Shown here: piece after piece, positions 1 to 7,004 of the stretch | How the letters are laid out: every line of letters starts with the position of its first letter | Numbering within the stretch: position 1 is the first letter of the stretch | From: Clostridiales bacterium | GTDB taxonomy: Bacteria > Bacillota > Clostridia > Peptostreptococcales > Anaerovoracaceae | Reading direction: 5' to 3' | DNA: 20,386 nucleotides | Assembly (NCBI GenBank): GCA_009778945.1 | Contig: WRFF01000008.1 | Location: forward strand, 1 to 20,386 | The notes under the pieces: model-generated | Database searches by the model: none | Seen by the model: only the letters and a program-made list of their open reading frames with translations | What the model was told of the DNA's origin: nothing | Made by a program: the position numbers and the translations under genes

Positions 1-524
1 ACGTCGGTCACGCCGGTACGGTCGACGAATTTGATTCCGAGTTTCAGCGCCGTTTTCCGCACGTTCAGCATATAGTCAAGATCGATCGCCGCGAGTGTCC
101 AGGGATATTCGTTGCCCTGATCGAAATCATAGACACCGTTTTCATCGACGCCGCGAAGCTGCGAACGCCATTTCAGCGTCCGTATTTCGCCGCTTTCATC
201 TTTGTCAAATTTTCCGTTTGACCACCGGTCAAGCTCCGTCACCCCATTATTGAGTTCCTTGGCGTATAGCGTCAGAAAATCCTGGTCGTTCATGTACAGC
301 CCGATGTTCTTTAAATGATACGACACAAATTCCTGCGGCGTGTAGGGCCCGCGCAGCAGCATGATGCCGGCGCCCCGGTTCGCCTTCCCCGCGTATCCGG
401 CCGTATATTTTTCGACGACGAGCACTTCCTGGGACGGCTCGGCTTCCTTCGCCGTGATGGCCGCCGCCAGGCCGGCAATGCTGCCGCCGACGATGAGCAC
501 ATCCGTCGTTATTTTTTCCGTCAT
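1..524 (-). CDS. FAD-dependent oxidoreductase (fumarate reductase/AprA-like flavoprotein), N-terminal part, copy 1
   Basis: Partial gene: 174 N-terminal residues are present and the rest lies beyond the left edge. The start ATG is at 524-522, 16 bp after the ferredoxin stop, with a modest GGGCGGTGA ribosome site. The protein begins MTEKITTDVLIVGGSIAGLA, an FAD-binding Rossmann motif in which the second glycine of GxGxxG is serine. It then carries EKYTAGYAGKANRGAG, typical of the succinate dehydrogenase/fumarate reductase/adenylylsulfate reductase flavoprotein family. By eye about two thirds of its residues match copy 3 at 14538-16271, and the match is collinear; copy 2 at 8366-10123 is more distant. 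The gene sits directly after a 2x[4Fe-4S] ferredoxin, so a two-subunit electron-transfer enzyme is likely. Substrate unknown. The family call is firm; a specific reaction cannot be given. Confidence 0.9.
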   Translation of the reverse strand, partial: MTEKITTDVLIVGGSIAGLAAAITAKEAEPSQEVLVVEKYTAGYAGKANRGAGIMLLRGPYTPQEFVSYHLKNIGLYMNDQDFLTLYAKELNNGVTELDRWSNGKFDKDESGEIRTLKWRSQLRGVDENGVYDFDQGNEYPWTLAAIDLDYMLNVRKTALKLGIKFVDRTGVTD

Positions 525-540
525 ATTTGTCACCGCCCTA

Positions 541-771
541 TCACTCTATGATATTGTCCAGCGGGAACCTGTAATTCGGCAGATCCTCCACGACGCGAAG
601 CGCCTCCTGCGGGCAATTGACTTCGCAGTACATGCACTGAACGCAGTCCTCCGGATATGCCTCTATGGGCTTTTTCGCCTCGTCATCCCATTTGATGACG
701 TCAACAAAACAGGACTTGAAACAAATCTTGCAGCCGTTGCACAGCTCCTTGTTGATAATTATTTTATTCAT
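541..771 (-). CDS. 2x[4Fe-4S] ferredoxin-type electron transfer subunit (76 aa)
   Basis: The protein has two cluster-binding motifs: C11, C14, C17, C21 (CNGCKICFKSC) and C43, C46, C49, C53 (CVQCMYCEVNCP), with a short insertion between them. This arrangement resembles the N-terminal core of AprB-type subunits but lacks the longer AprB tail. The start at 771 was chosen over an upstream ATG at 810 because AGGAGG lies 6 bp before it and the protein then begins directly with the ferredoxin fold. It is followed after 16 bp by flavoprotein copy 1, the same gene order as 10138-10353 followed by 8366-10123. Its likely role is to pass electrons to or from the flavoprotein in the cytoplasm (inference from family and context). 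Confidence 0.93.
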   Translation of the reverse strand: MNKIIINKELCNGCKICFKSCFVDVIKWDDEAKKPIEAYPEDCVQCMYCEVNCPQEALRVVEDLPNYRFPLDNIIE

Positions 772-857
772 GGCAAACCTCCTGTACTCTGTCGCGTTAT
801 CCTTTGCCAACGCCGTCTGTCGTCATTACCATGGTAGCAACGGGGCGGGAACGGAGG

Positions 858-918
858 CAATATGCAATCTGTTTCAAGTTTTCGGGCGGCGCGAAGGTGT
901 CATTGTGCATATTGTTGA
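858..918 (-). promoter_or_regulatory. Two-box operator, site A (ferredoxin/flavoprotein copy 1 and regulator)
   Basis: Box 1 is CAATATGCAA at 858-867; box 2 is CATTGTGCATATTGTTGA at 901-918. The two starts are 43 bp apart, the same as at 10421/10464 and 16325/16368. On the minus strand box 1 supplies the TTG of a -35 (TTGCCT, 855-860), followed by 18 bp and TACCAT (831-836). Box 2 resembles box 1 (CAWTRTGC) in direct orientation and is itself an imperfect palindrome around TGCA. Assignment to the divergent PucR-type regulator is inference. Confidence 0.65.
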
Positions 919-943
919 CAGAAGAATCCGAACTTGTTACGCT
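915..943 (+). promoter_or_regulatory. Sigma-70-type promoter of the PucR-type regulator
   Basis: A perfect -35 TTGACA (915-920), a 17-bp spacer and a weak -10 TACGCT (938-943, keeping TA and the final T) face the regulator gene, whose ATG is at 1022. The operator box CATTGTGCATATTG (901-914) abuts the -35, so autoregulation is plausible. Confidence 0.6.
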
Positions 944-1021
944 TTCTCAATGTAGTACTTTCGCTGCTCCGTGAAAAGGAGGACGTCCCGAACCGCGGAG
1001 TGACAGAACTATGAGGCGATA

Positions 1022-2509
1022 ATGGATATAACGCTCACAATGCTGCTCGATTTGGCTTTCCCCGACTGCGAACGGGTTCCGGACCCGGAACCGCCGCTCT
1101 ATGTACGCGGCGTTCGCATCGCCGGAAACAGCGCGGCGCCCACAGATGAGAATCCCCGGGATCTTCTCTATATAAAAAAGCAGAAGTCCGGCGTCCAGTT
1201 TCTTTGCGGCGGAAACAGGATACCTTTCGCAACCGATCTGGAATTCGCGGAAGTGTTCAACAAACTCGAAGAAACCTTTACAATGCTTCGCGACTGGGAT
1301 ATGAGGCTGCACCAGGGGATCATTGAGAAAAAAGGGTTTCAGTATATGCTTGACGCCAGCGACTGTATCTTTCACCGGCCGATCTCATTGACGGATTCCG
1401 GCCACAAACTGATAGCCTATACGGATCGCCGCCAGGAAGGGGATTCGATATTTATCGGCTTGATCGAAAAGGGTTATCTGCCCGCCGCCGCAATCGCAAG
1501 GATGGATCAAGCGGGATTTATCCTCGAAAAAAAGGCTATCGTACATCGCGAGGGGATCGACGGCCTGTCTTTCCCCATGCTGAACGGAACGATCTTCGTG
1601 GAGCAGAATTATCGCTATATGCTCACGATGCTCCTGCCCGTGGACAATCTCACGGACGGTATCTTTGAATTGTTCGGGTTTTTAATCGATCAGCTCACAC
1701 TGTATGTCGAGACAAACGGTGACGCAACGCGGCTGCGCGGTTTCGCCTGGACATCGCTGCTCACGGACTTGATTGAAGGGAAATGCACACCGGCGGAATT
1801 CGCCGAGCGGAACAAATATCTCGGGCTTCCGGAGGGGAACGCTTATCATCTCGTCTCTTTCAGACGAAAGGACGGCACGATGCAGGAATTTATCCGCGAT
1901 CATCTGGAGCAGGTTTTGCGCGAAGAAATCGTTTTTATTTATGAGGGGAATGTCTTCGTCGTATTATGGGAAGGGGCGGACAGGGTTTCGGCAAACGGCC
2001 GTATTAAAGAAGCGATTTTGGCGCTCACTCCGGTAGTGGAAAAAAGCCATTTGGTTGTAGGGATCAGCGACCGGTTTGAAACCCTGTGTGACCTGGGCAA
2101 AGCTTACAGGCAGACAAACGCCGCCCGGGATCTCGGCCTGCGTATATCCCAAAACAGGACGCTCGAAAAACTCGGCATCGCGGCAAAGAACTATGATGGC
2201 ATGATTTTCCGTTATTCGGATTATTACCCCTATGACATGATTTCCGGCTCTCCCTGCCTGTCCCCGGTATTCGGCGAACTTCTCGCGGAAGACCAGAAAA
2301 CCGCCGCCGGCAATCTGCGCCTCCTGTACGCGTATTTGAAAAACGACTGCAGCAAAACGCGCACCGGCGCGGAACTCTTCATGCACCGCAACAACATTAT
2401 TTACCGCATAAGCAAACTTGAGGAATCCTGCGGCCTATCCCTGTCGGACGAACAGGTCAAAACCGCCTTCCGCCTCTCTTTTCTCGCCCTGGAACTGCTG
2501 GAAATTTAA
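1022..2509 (+). CDS. PucR/CdaR-family transcriptional regulator (495 aa)
   Basis: The last ~51 residues are the diagnostic part: TGAELFMHRNNIIYRISKLE followed by a GLSLSDEQVKTAFRLSFLAL segment is the C-terminal PucR/CdaR helix-turn-helix, which normally reads AxxLFxHxNTxxYRLxKIE. The middle (about 240-400) has the loosely GGDEF-like fold expected in this family. The N-terminal ~230 residues are not a recognisable standard sensor domain and may bind the inducer. The start is supported by GAGGCG 3 bp before ATG 1022. It is the only clear plus-strand gene and diverges from the ferredoxin/flavoprotein operon, and a shared two-box motif lies before all three flavoprotein modules. It is therefore the best candidate regulator of the catabolic cluster (inference). 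No terminator was recognised after it. Confidence 0.9.
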   Translation: MDITLTMLLDLAFPDCERVPDPEPPLYVRGVRIAGNSAAPTDENPRDLLYIKKQKSGVQFLCGGNRIPFATDLEFAEVFNKLEETFTMLRDWDMRLHQGIIEKKGFQYMLDASDCIFHRPISLTDSGHKLIAYTDRRQEGDSIFIGLIEKGYLPAAAIARMDQAGFILEKKAIVHREGIDGLSFPMLNGTIFVEQNYRYMLTMLLPVDNLTDGIFELFGFLIDQLTLYVETNGDATRLRGFAWTSLLTDLIEGKCTPAEFAERNKYLGLPEGNAYHLVSFRRKDGTMQEFIRDHLEQVLREEIVFIYEGNVFVVLWEGADRVSANGRIKEAILALTPVVEKSHLVVGISDRFETLCDLGKAYRQTNAARDLGLRISQNRTLEKLGIAAKNYDGMIFRYSDYYPYDMISGSPCLSPVFGELLAEDQKTAAGNLRLLYAYLKNDCSKTRTGAELFMHRNNIIYRISKLEESCGLSLSDEQVKTAFRLSFLALELLEI

Positions 2510-2941
2510 TCTGAGCACCTCGGCGCTTCTGCTTTTCATGGCATCTCAATAACCAATTTCCGGCTCAAGAAGACAATGGGAATCATCCCCTTTGCTCCAC
2601 GTCCTCCTTGTTTTCAAGCTTTGACGGAAATACACCATGTTCATAGCACAAATCGACGGTTATGTATGTCTATACGCGGATTTATGCTGCCATTCCATCA
2701 AATCAGGCCGATAAAAGACGAAAAAACGGCGAAATCCAACACAAAAACATACATAACCGTCAATTTGTACTATGAAACACCATAATTCTTGTACCGGCCC
2801 CTGAGCCTTTATCTGTTCTTTCAGCCATGCGGTCGCTCATAGGTTATGCAACTTTCTTCGGACGGTTCGGCATCCTTCTACAAATCTTTTTCGTACAGTG
2901 TGGCTTCGCTTATACCTGGAAATATCACATTCCCTAATTAT
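2510..2941. other. Gene-free region between convergent genes, containing a miniature inverted-repeat element
   Basis: This 432-bp stretch lies between the convergent regulator and UROD-like gene. Its main content is the inverted-repeat element at 2639-2776. A 69-codon plus-strand frame (2576-2785) runs across that repeat, has no family resemblance and is not called. The remaining ~160 bp to the UROD-like stop codon shows no recognisable gene, RNA or clear intrinsic terminator. Confidence 0.6.
2639..2776. mobile_element. Probable MITE-like element (138 bp, ~30-bp terminal inverted repeats)
   Basis: The left arm 2640-2669 (TTCATAGCACAAATCGACGG then TTATGTATGT) and the right arm 2747-2776 are reverse complements with 28 of 30 positions matching; both mismatches are transitions. 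A further GGATTT match lies just inside the arms, offset by one base. The 7-bp sequence ACACCAT occurs directly on both sides (2632-2638 and 2777-2783), as expected of a target-site duplication. There is room for no transposase, so this would be a non-autonomous element. A long-stem bidirectional terminator between convergent genes is the main alternative. Confidence 0.6.
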
Positions 2942-4051
2942 TCAACTCTTCAGTGATTTCATCAACGCCAAGAGGTTCTCCGGTTTGCAGTTCATCGGCA
3001 CTTCGCAGCCGGATCCCAGTACGAAACCACCCTTCATGCCGATCCCGGCGATCAGTTTTTCGCAGTATTCGCTCACCTCGTCGGGGGCGCCGAAAGCCAG
3101 CATCGTGGCCGGGACGTCGCCGCGCATGGAATGCCAGCCGTTCAGGATTTCCGAGGCCTTGAACATATCCGTGACGCCGTCGAACTCAAAATGGACGGAG
3201 CCTTTCGGGAGATTCAAGAACCGGTCGAGCATGGGCAGCCAGTTGCCGTCGGCGTGTATGACGGACCGGTATCCGGCTTTGTGGAATTCCTCGATCATCG
3301 GCTTGAGGGACGGATAGGAAAACTCGTCGAACAGCTCCGGCGAGATGGAGTTCGCCTCCGACCGCATGGCAAACAGGTGGATCCTTTTTACTTTCGACCT
3401 TTTGGCGTTTGTGATCGTCGCCGCCGTGAGTTTCGGGGATTCCTGCTTCAAAACCGCTTGAATCAGGTCCGGCACGTCGTACAGATCCAGACAGAAATCG
3501 GTGAAGGACCGAACCAGCGAAAGCTGGTCGAAAAGGGGCGCTACGGCCGTACCCGTGATCGGCTCAACGCCAAGGCCCCGCAGAAAATCCGCTACCCTGT
3601 TTCCGTCTTTTCCGACTTTTATAAATCTTTGGATCAGCCCAAACCCGGTTTTGATCGGTGGGTTTTGTATGGAGCGCAGATAGCGCGCGTTCCATTTGGC
3701 CCATCCTTTTGAAAGGATTTCCCGATAATCGTCATGATCCATACGCTGCGCTTCGATAAATTGAAATTGCGCGTTATCGGGCAGTTCGTATCCGGGCCTT
3801 CTGGCTTCGAGCCCCTGGACAAAGATCACGTCCCCGAGCGGCAGCGGCATGCTCAAATCCGGATAGCCGATATGGTCGTAGGTTGCTTTCAGGGCCTGCA
3901 TCCATTTCACGGGATCGTCGACCATCTCCTTTTGCGTGATCCCGGCAAACACGCCGGGATAAGAGATCAGCATCGGAAATACTGGGATTTCACTCCTGTC
4001 GGTGATGGGTTTGCAGTCCATACAATTTTCGATCTTCTCTGTGGAACGCAT
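2942..4051 (-). CDS. UROD/MtaA-superfamily protein A (369 aa)
   Basis: This belongs to the uroporphyrinogen decarboxylase superfamily, which also contains cobalamin-dependent methyltransferase subunits such as MtaA and CmuA. The C-terminal GSGCEVPMNCKPENLLALM is typical of the methyltransferase-like branch. In MtaA-type enzymes zinc is held by HxC plus a late Cys; here the counterparts are H266-A-D268 and C349, so Asp replaces the middle Cys. Haem-biosynthesis signatures of true HemE were not seen. The start at 4051 has GGGAGGT 4 bp before ATG. It is the last gene of the minus-strand run, 160 bp after the MFS transporter, and no corrinoid protein gene is nearby. Methyl transfer or decarboxylation of an organic substrate is possible; the reaction is unknown. 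Confidence 0.85.
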   Translation of the reverse strand: MRSTEKIENCMDCKPITDRSEIPVFPMLISYPGVFAGITQKEMVDDPVKWMQALKATYDHIGYPDLSMPLPLGDVIFVQGLEARRPGYELPDNAQFQFIEAQRMDHDDYREILSKGWAKWNARYLRSIQNPPIKTGFGLIQRFIKVGKDGNRVADFLRGLGVEPITGTAVAPLFDQLSLVRSFTDFCLDLYDVPDLIQAVLKQESPKLTAATITNAKRSKVKRIHLFAMRSEANSISPELFDEFSYPSLKPMIEEFHKAGYRSVIHADGNWLPMLDRFLNLPKGSVHFEFDGVTDMFKASEILNGWHSMRGDVPATMLAFGAPDEVSEYCEKLIAGIGMKGGFVLGSGCEVPMNCKPENLLALMKSLKS

Positions 4052-4068
4052 AGCTACCTCCCTTATTT

Positions 4069-4080
4069 ATATCCGGATAT
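4069..4080. repeat. Perfect 12-bp palindrome before UROD-like gene A
   Basis: ATATCCGGATAT lies 18-29 bp upstream of the start codon at 4051, within the 160-bp spacer after the MFS gene. It could be a protein-binding site, but only one copy was noticed. Confidence 0.3.
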
Positions 4081-4113
4081 CAAACAGCAGAAAGATATAC
4101 CTGAGCGGCATTA

Positions 4114-4141
4114 CCCCGGCGCCAACAGCCGGCTGCCGGGG
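4114..4141. other. GC-rich hairpin between MFS transporter and UROD-like gene A
   Basis: CCCCGGC (4114-4120) pairs with GCCGGGG (4135-4141) around a 14-nt loop that contains the palindrome CAGCCGGCTG (4126-4135). No run of T follows on the minus strand, so this is at best a partial terminator or an mRNA-stability hairpin. Confidence 0.3.
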
Positions 4142-4211
4142 CAATCATCAAGAGACGGAGCCAGCGTTTCCGCCGTACAAGACAGCCTTGCCGGTTCCGT
4201 TCATAAATTTG

Positions 4212-5660
4212 TTATTTGTCCGCTATTTTGGCCGCTTCCTCCTCCGCAAAGGCTCTCGGCCGTTTGAGCCAAATACCGAGGATGGCGCCGATCACGGACG
4301 CGATCGAAACGATGATGATCGAAAGATCGTAATGGCCTGTCGCGACGAGCGTCATCGAGCTGACCGCGACGCCTACAGTGCCGCCGAGAAACCCGATGCC
4401 CATCGACATACCGCCGATGCGGCCGGTGAGCTGCTTCGGGTAGTTGTTCGCGACAAAAGCCTGAACGATGACGATCGGCATGCTCATGAAGAAGCCGGCG
4501 ACGATCATGGCAACGATCAGGGGCGCAGGAGGCATCCCCGGCTGCGCCGGATTCGGATTGACGAACTGCGGCATGATTACCATAAGGATGACGGCCGCGC
4601 CGATGATGAAGGCGATCGTGTTGTGCAGCCGGTATTTCCCACGGAAGAGCGTCATCAAAAGAATGCCTGCGACGATCGATCCGACCAGATACGCGAGGGA
4701 GAACATACTGAGTACAGTCCCGCCGTTCGCCGGGCCCCATCCGAGCCCGATAAAAGTGTCGCCGAGGTGATTCGGCGTCAGGTCATTGATGACATTGAGC
4801 AGCCAGGAGCCACAGAAAATGACCAGGATCCCGATCGGGAACGCTGCGGATTTCACGGCTTTCGCGAACAGATGCTCGCCGCCTTCCGCGGCCTGGATCG
4901 GCTCCGCAACCTGCGGCGGTTTCGGCCCGTTCATCCAGATGACCACAAGGATCAGCGACAGGATCGAGACGATTCCCATCACTGCGATCGCGAGGTTCCA
5001 GTTGCCGCCTTCGATGACGCGCACCAGCCTGTTCTGGGCAAGAAGCGCAGGGTTGACCGTTCCGGGATTGAAGATCTTGTTCGCCCCGTCGATCGCGCCG
5101 GTCGCGACATTCTGCAGGTAGAATACCTGCTGCGCGCCGGTCTGCATATAGACGGCCTGCCCGGCGTTGAGGCCGACGGCGATGCCGCCTGACAGCGCGG
5201 CGCCGCCCAATCCAATGACGAGAGACCTTTGCCTCTCGGGGAACCATTCCGAGGCGACCTTGGCCTGAAGCGTGACCATGGGGCCGCTGCCGAAGCCCAT
5301 CACTATTCTCGAAATCACCAACAGCACGATATTATGGCCTGCAACCATGAAGAGCGCCGCGCCGATGATGATCAGAATGAGGCCGAGCAAAATGGTCTTC
5401 TGCACGCCGATCCTGTCCGCGATCTGGCCGCTGACGATGCCCGATATGGCGGTGAACAGTGTGAACGACACCATCATCATCAGCGAAACCTGCCCCGCGA
5501 ATACACCCGCCGTGTCGCCGTGGCTCGGCGTACCGAATATCGAGACATAGATCGACTGCACCATCGGGGACGGCGCGATCAGCACCATGCCCGAACCGAA
5601 AATGGCTATGAACAGCACGACCAGCACGAACCATCGATACTTAGGATATTGAGTTTCCAT
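4212..5660 (-). CDS. Major facilitator superfamily transporter (482 aa)
   Basis: A hydrophobic protein with about 12 predicted membrane segments. The MFS motif A is clear in the loop after segment 2 (GQIADRIGVQK, about 78-88), and RIVMGFGSGP (about 118-127) fits segment 4. The loop between about 172 and 220, ahead of segment 6, is unusually long. It contains a polar YLQNVATGAIDGANKIFNPG stretch and should face outward. The start has AGGAGG before ATG 5660. The gene lies 49 bp after UROD-like gene B and 160 bp before UROD-like gene A in one orientation, so it most likely imports the substrate of this cluster or exports its product. Direction and substrate cannot be told from the sequence. Confidence 0.88.
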   Translation of the reverse strand: METQYPKYRWFVLVVLFIAIFGSGMVLIAPSPMVQSIYVSIFGTPSHGDTAGVFAGQVSLMMMVSFTLFTAISGIVSGQIADRIGVQKTILLGLILIIIGAALFMVAGHNIVLLVISRIVMGFGSGPMVTLQAKVASEWFPERQRSLVIGLGGAALSGGIAVGLNAGQAVYMQTGAQQVFYLQNVATGAIDGANKIFNPGTVNPALLAQNRLVRVIEGGNWNLAIAVMGIVSILSLILVVIWMNGPKPPQVAEPIQAAEGGEHLFAKAVKSAAFPIGILVIFCGSWLLNVINDLTPNHLGDTFIGLGWGPANGGTVLSMFSLAYLVGSIVAGILLMTLFRGKYRLHNTIAFIIGAAVILMVIMPQFVNPNPAQPGMPPAPLIVAMIVAGFFMSMPIVIVQAFVANNYPKQLTGRIGGMSMGIGFLGGTVGVAVSSMTLVATGHYDLSIIIVSIASVIGAILGIWLKRPRAFAEEEAAKIADK

Positions 5661-5709
5661 AACTACCTCCTTTTACAATAACTTACGACTGCGAAAAAAT
5701 ATCTATTCC

Positions 5710-6978
5710 TTACCGCTTCCCGTAGGTTCGGGCGGTATCGAACATCGCTTCGAGGTTTTCGCGTTTGATATTCTCGAGCGGATGGCTCACGCCGAGAATA
5801 TAGCCGCCTCCCGCCGCGCAGTTATCAACCAGGTATTTCACGCGGTCTTCAACCTCTTCTTTTGTCCCCCGGGCCAAAAGCATATACGGCATTCCGCCAT
5901 AGATACAGGCAACGCCTTCGAAAGTCCGCTTGAATTCGGCAAAATCGCCGTCTTCAAAATAGACGATCGCGCTGCCCGGCGGAAATTCCTCAAGCTGCTC
6001 CCGGATAAATTTGTACCTTGTGTTGTACGGCCCTTCCGTAAAAATCAGCGGCGTGATCCCATTCGAGATCAGATAACGGAGCACTTTCTGGTAAGGGGCC
6101 CAGTACAGATCGCGGTAGTCCTCGTCGCTCATAAAGCCGTCCATCCCCTTATGCATCGGGAAGAAGGCCCGTTTGACCGGAAGCGGCGCGTACTTCATCC
6201 AGGAGAGCCCGCCGATCACCGAGCGGACAAAAACCTCGCACGCAGCCCTTATCTTTTCGGGACGCTCGGCCTGATCAAAGAGCGCGCCCGTCGTTCCCCG
6301 GAAATAATCGCTCAGGATATCGAACGGGACGCCGCTCACGCCGGTGTAAAACGCCGGGAACCCGAGCGCTTCAAGCTGTCCGAGAAATCCGAAAAACGCG
6401 CCGTCGGCCCTCTCCTGCTCCTCGCCGTACGCGATCAGCGTTTTCAGCGCTTCCCGAACCTGCGGTTTCGCCAGATAGGCAAGCGGCGCCGTGAAGATGC
6501 CGGGCGCCATGCTGAAGCGGAACTCCTCAAACCCGGCAAGCCCTTTGTACATCCGCGGCGCCATTTTGTTCATATAAAACCCCGTGGGATCCGCAAGAAA
6601 CTCGTCGTATTCGTCTTCCTTCATGTATTCGATCTCGAACATCTGATAGATCGACATATCGGGAAGCGGGGTTCCGGGCCGCCCCGGCCAGTCCATCATC
6701 GTCGGCTTCAGAAACTCGCCCGCCCTGCCGGGGAACATCAAAAAATCCGAACTGACGGCATCCGGCTCAAATTCCACATGCCAGCGGATATGCGCTTCGG
6801 CCGCCTTTTCAAAATCATAGAATGAACTCTTGTGCGTGGCCCCGATTTCCGGATAAAACTGATACGGCATCCCTGCGGCCCACGGCACCAGAGGCAACCT
6901 GTCCGGCTCCTTCAGCGCGATCGCGTCGTTCACGCGGGCCAGCCGTTCGTCGAATTTTTCTTTCGGATCACCCATCAT
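5710..6978 (-). CDS. UROD-superfamily protein B (422 aa)
   Basis: This is a second UROD-superfamily protein, clearly diverged from the one at 2942-4051. The family barrel is recognisable from the C-terminal part (VYFEDGDFAEFKR, then AAGGGYILGVSHPLENIKRE). The metal ligands of MtaA-like methyltransferases are absent: TEG (314-316) stands where HxC is expected, and Ser398 where the late Cys is expected. A zinc-thiolate chemistry is therefore unlikely. The start could be ATG 6978 or 6975 (MMGD...); the ribosome site is weak. The gene lies 26 bp after the LVIVD-repeat gene, so it is part of the same transcript. Function unknown; decarboxylation or lyase activity on the cluster substrate is speculation. 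Confidence 0.82.
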   Translation of the reverse strand: MMGDPKEKFDERLARVNDAIALKEPDRLPLVPWAAGMPYQFYPEIGATHKSSFYDFEKAAEAHIRWHVEFEPDAVSSDFLMFPGRAGEFLKPTMMDWPGRPGTPLPDMSIYQMFEIEYMKEDEYDEFLADPTGFYMNKMAPRMYKGLAGFEEFRFSMAPGIFTAPLAYLAKPQVREALKTLIAYGEEQERADGAFFGFLGQLEALGFPAFYTGVSGVPFDILSDYFRGTTGALFDQAERPEKIRAACEVFVRSVIGGLSWMKYAPLPVKRAFFPMHKGMDGFMSDEDYRDLYWAPYQKVLRYLISNGITPLIFTEGPYNTRYKFIREQLEEFPPGSAIVYFEDGDFAEFKRTFEGVACIYGGMPYMLLARGTKEEVEDRVKYLVDNCAAGGGYILGVSHPLENIKRENLEAMFDTARTYGKR

Positions 6979-7004
6979 CCACTCTTACCGGTCCTTTCGA
7001 TCCC

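Larger units (their letters stand above)
772..1021. promoter_or_regulatory. Divergent control region between ferredoxin/flavoprotein operon and PucR-type regulator
   Basis: This 250-bp region separates the minus-strand ferredoxin gene from the plus-strand regulator. It holds a two-box operator (858-918) and promoters facing both ways. A perfect 10-bp palindrome TACCATGGTA at 827-836 overlaps the proposed minus-strand -10. In addition CAATATGCA (858-866) and TGCATATTG (906-914) form a perfect 9-bp inverted repeat; the second arm ends exactly at the -35 TTGACA of the regulator promoter. Confidence 0.65.

Noticed and set aside
1..771. Calling the ferredoxin/flavoprotein pairs AprBA (adenylylsulfate reductase)
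   Set aside because: The ferredoxins are about half the length of AprB, no sulfate-activation genes are present, and the sequence around the second FAD segment of copies 2 and 3 differs from AprA.
2576..2785. 69-codon plus-strand frame in the gap after the regulator
   Set aside because: It runs through both arms of the inverted-repeat element, has no ribosome site and no recognisable features.
2942..4051. HemE (uroporphyrinogen decarboxylase of haem synthesis)
   Set aside because: No HemE signature sequences, no haem genes nearby, and the C-terminal region is of the methyltransferase-like branch.
4002..5192. Long plus-strand open frame (396 codons) opposite the MFS and UROD-like genes
   Set aside because: Its translation is rich in Asp, Arg and His with no family resemblance, as expected of the complement of a GC-rich membrane protein gene; the minus-strand proteins are clear.
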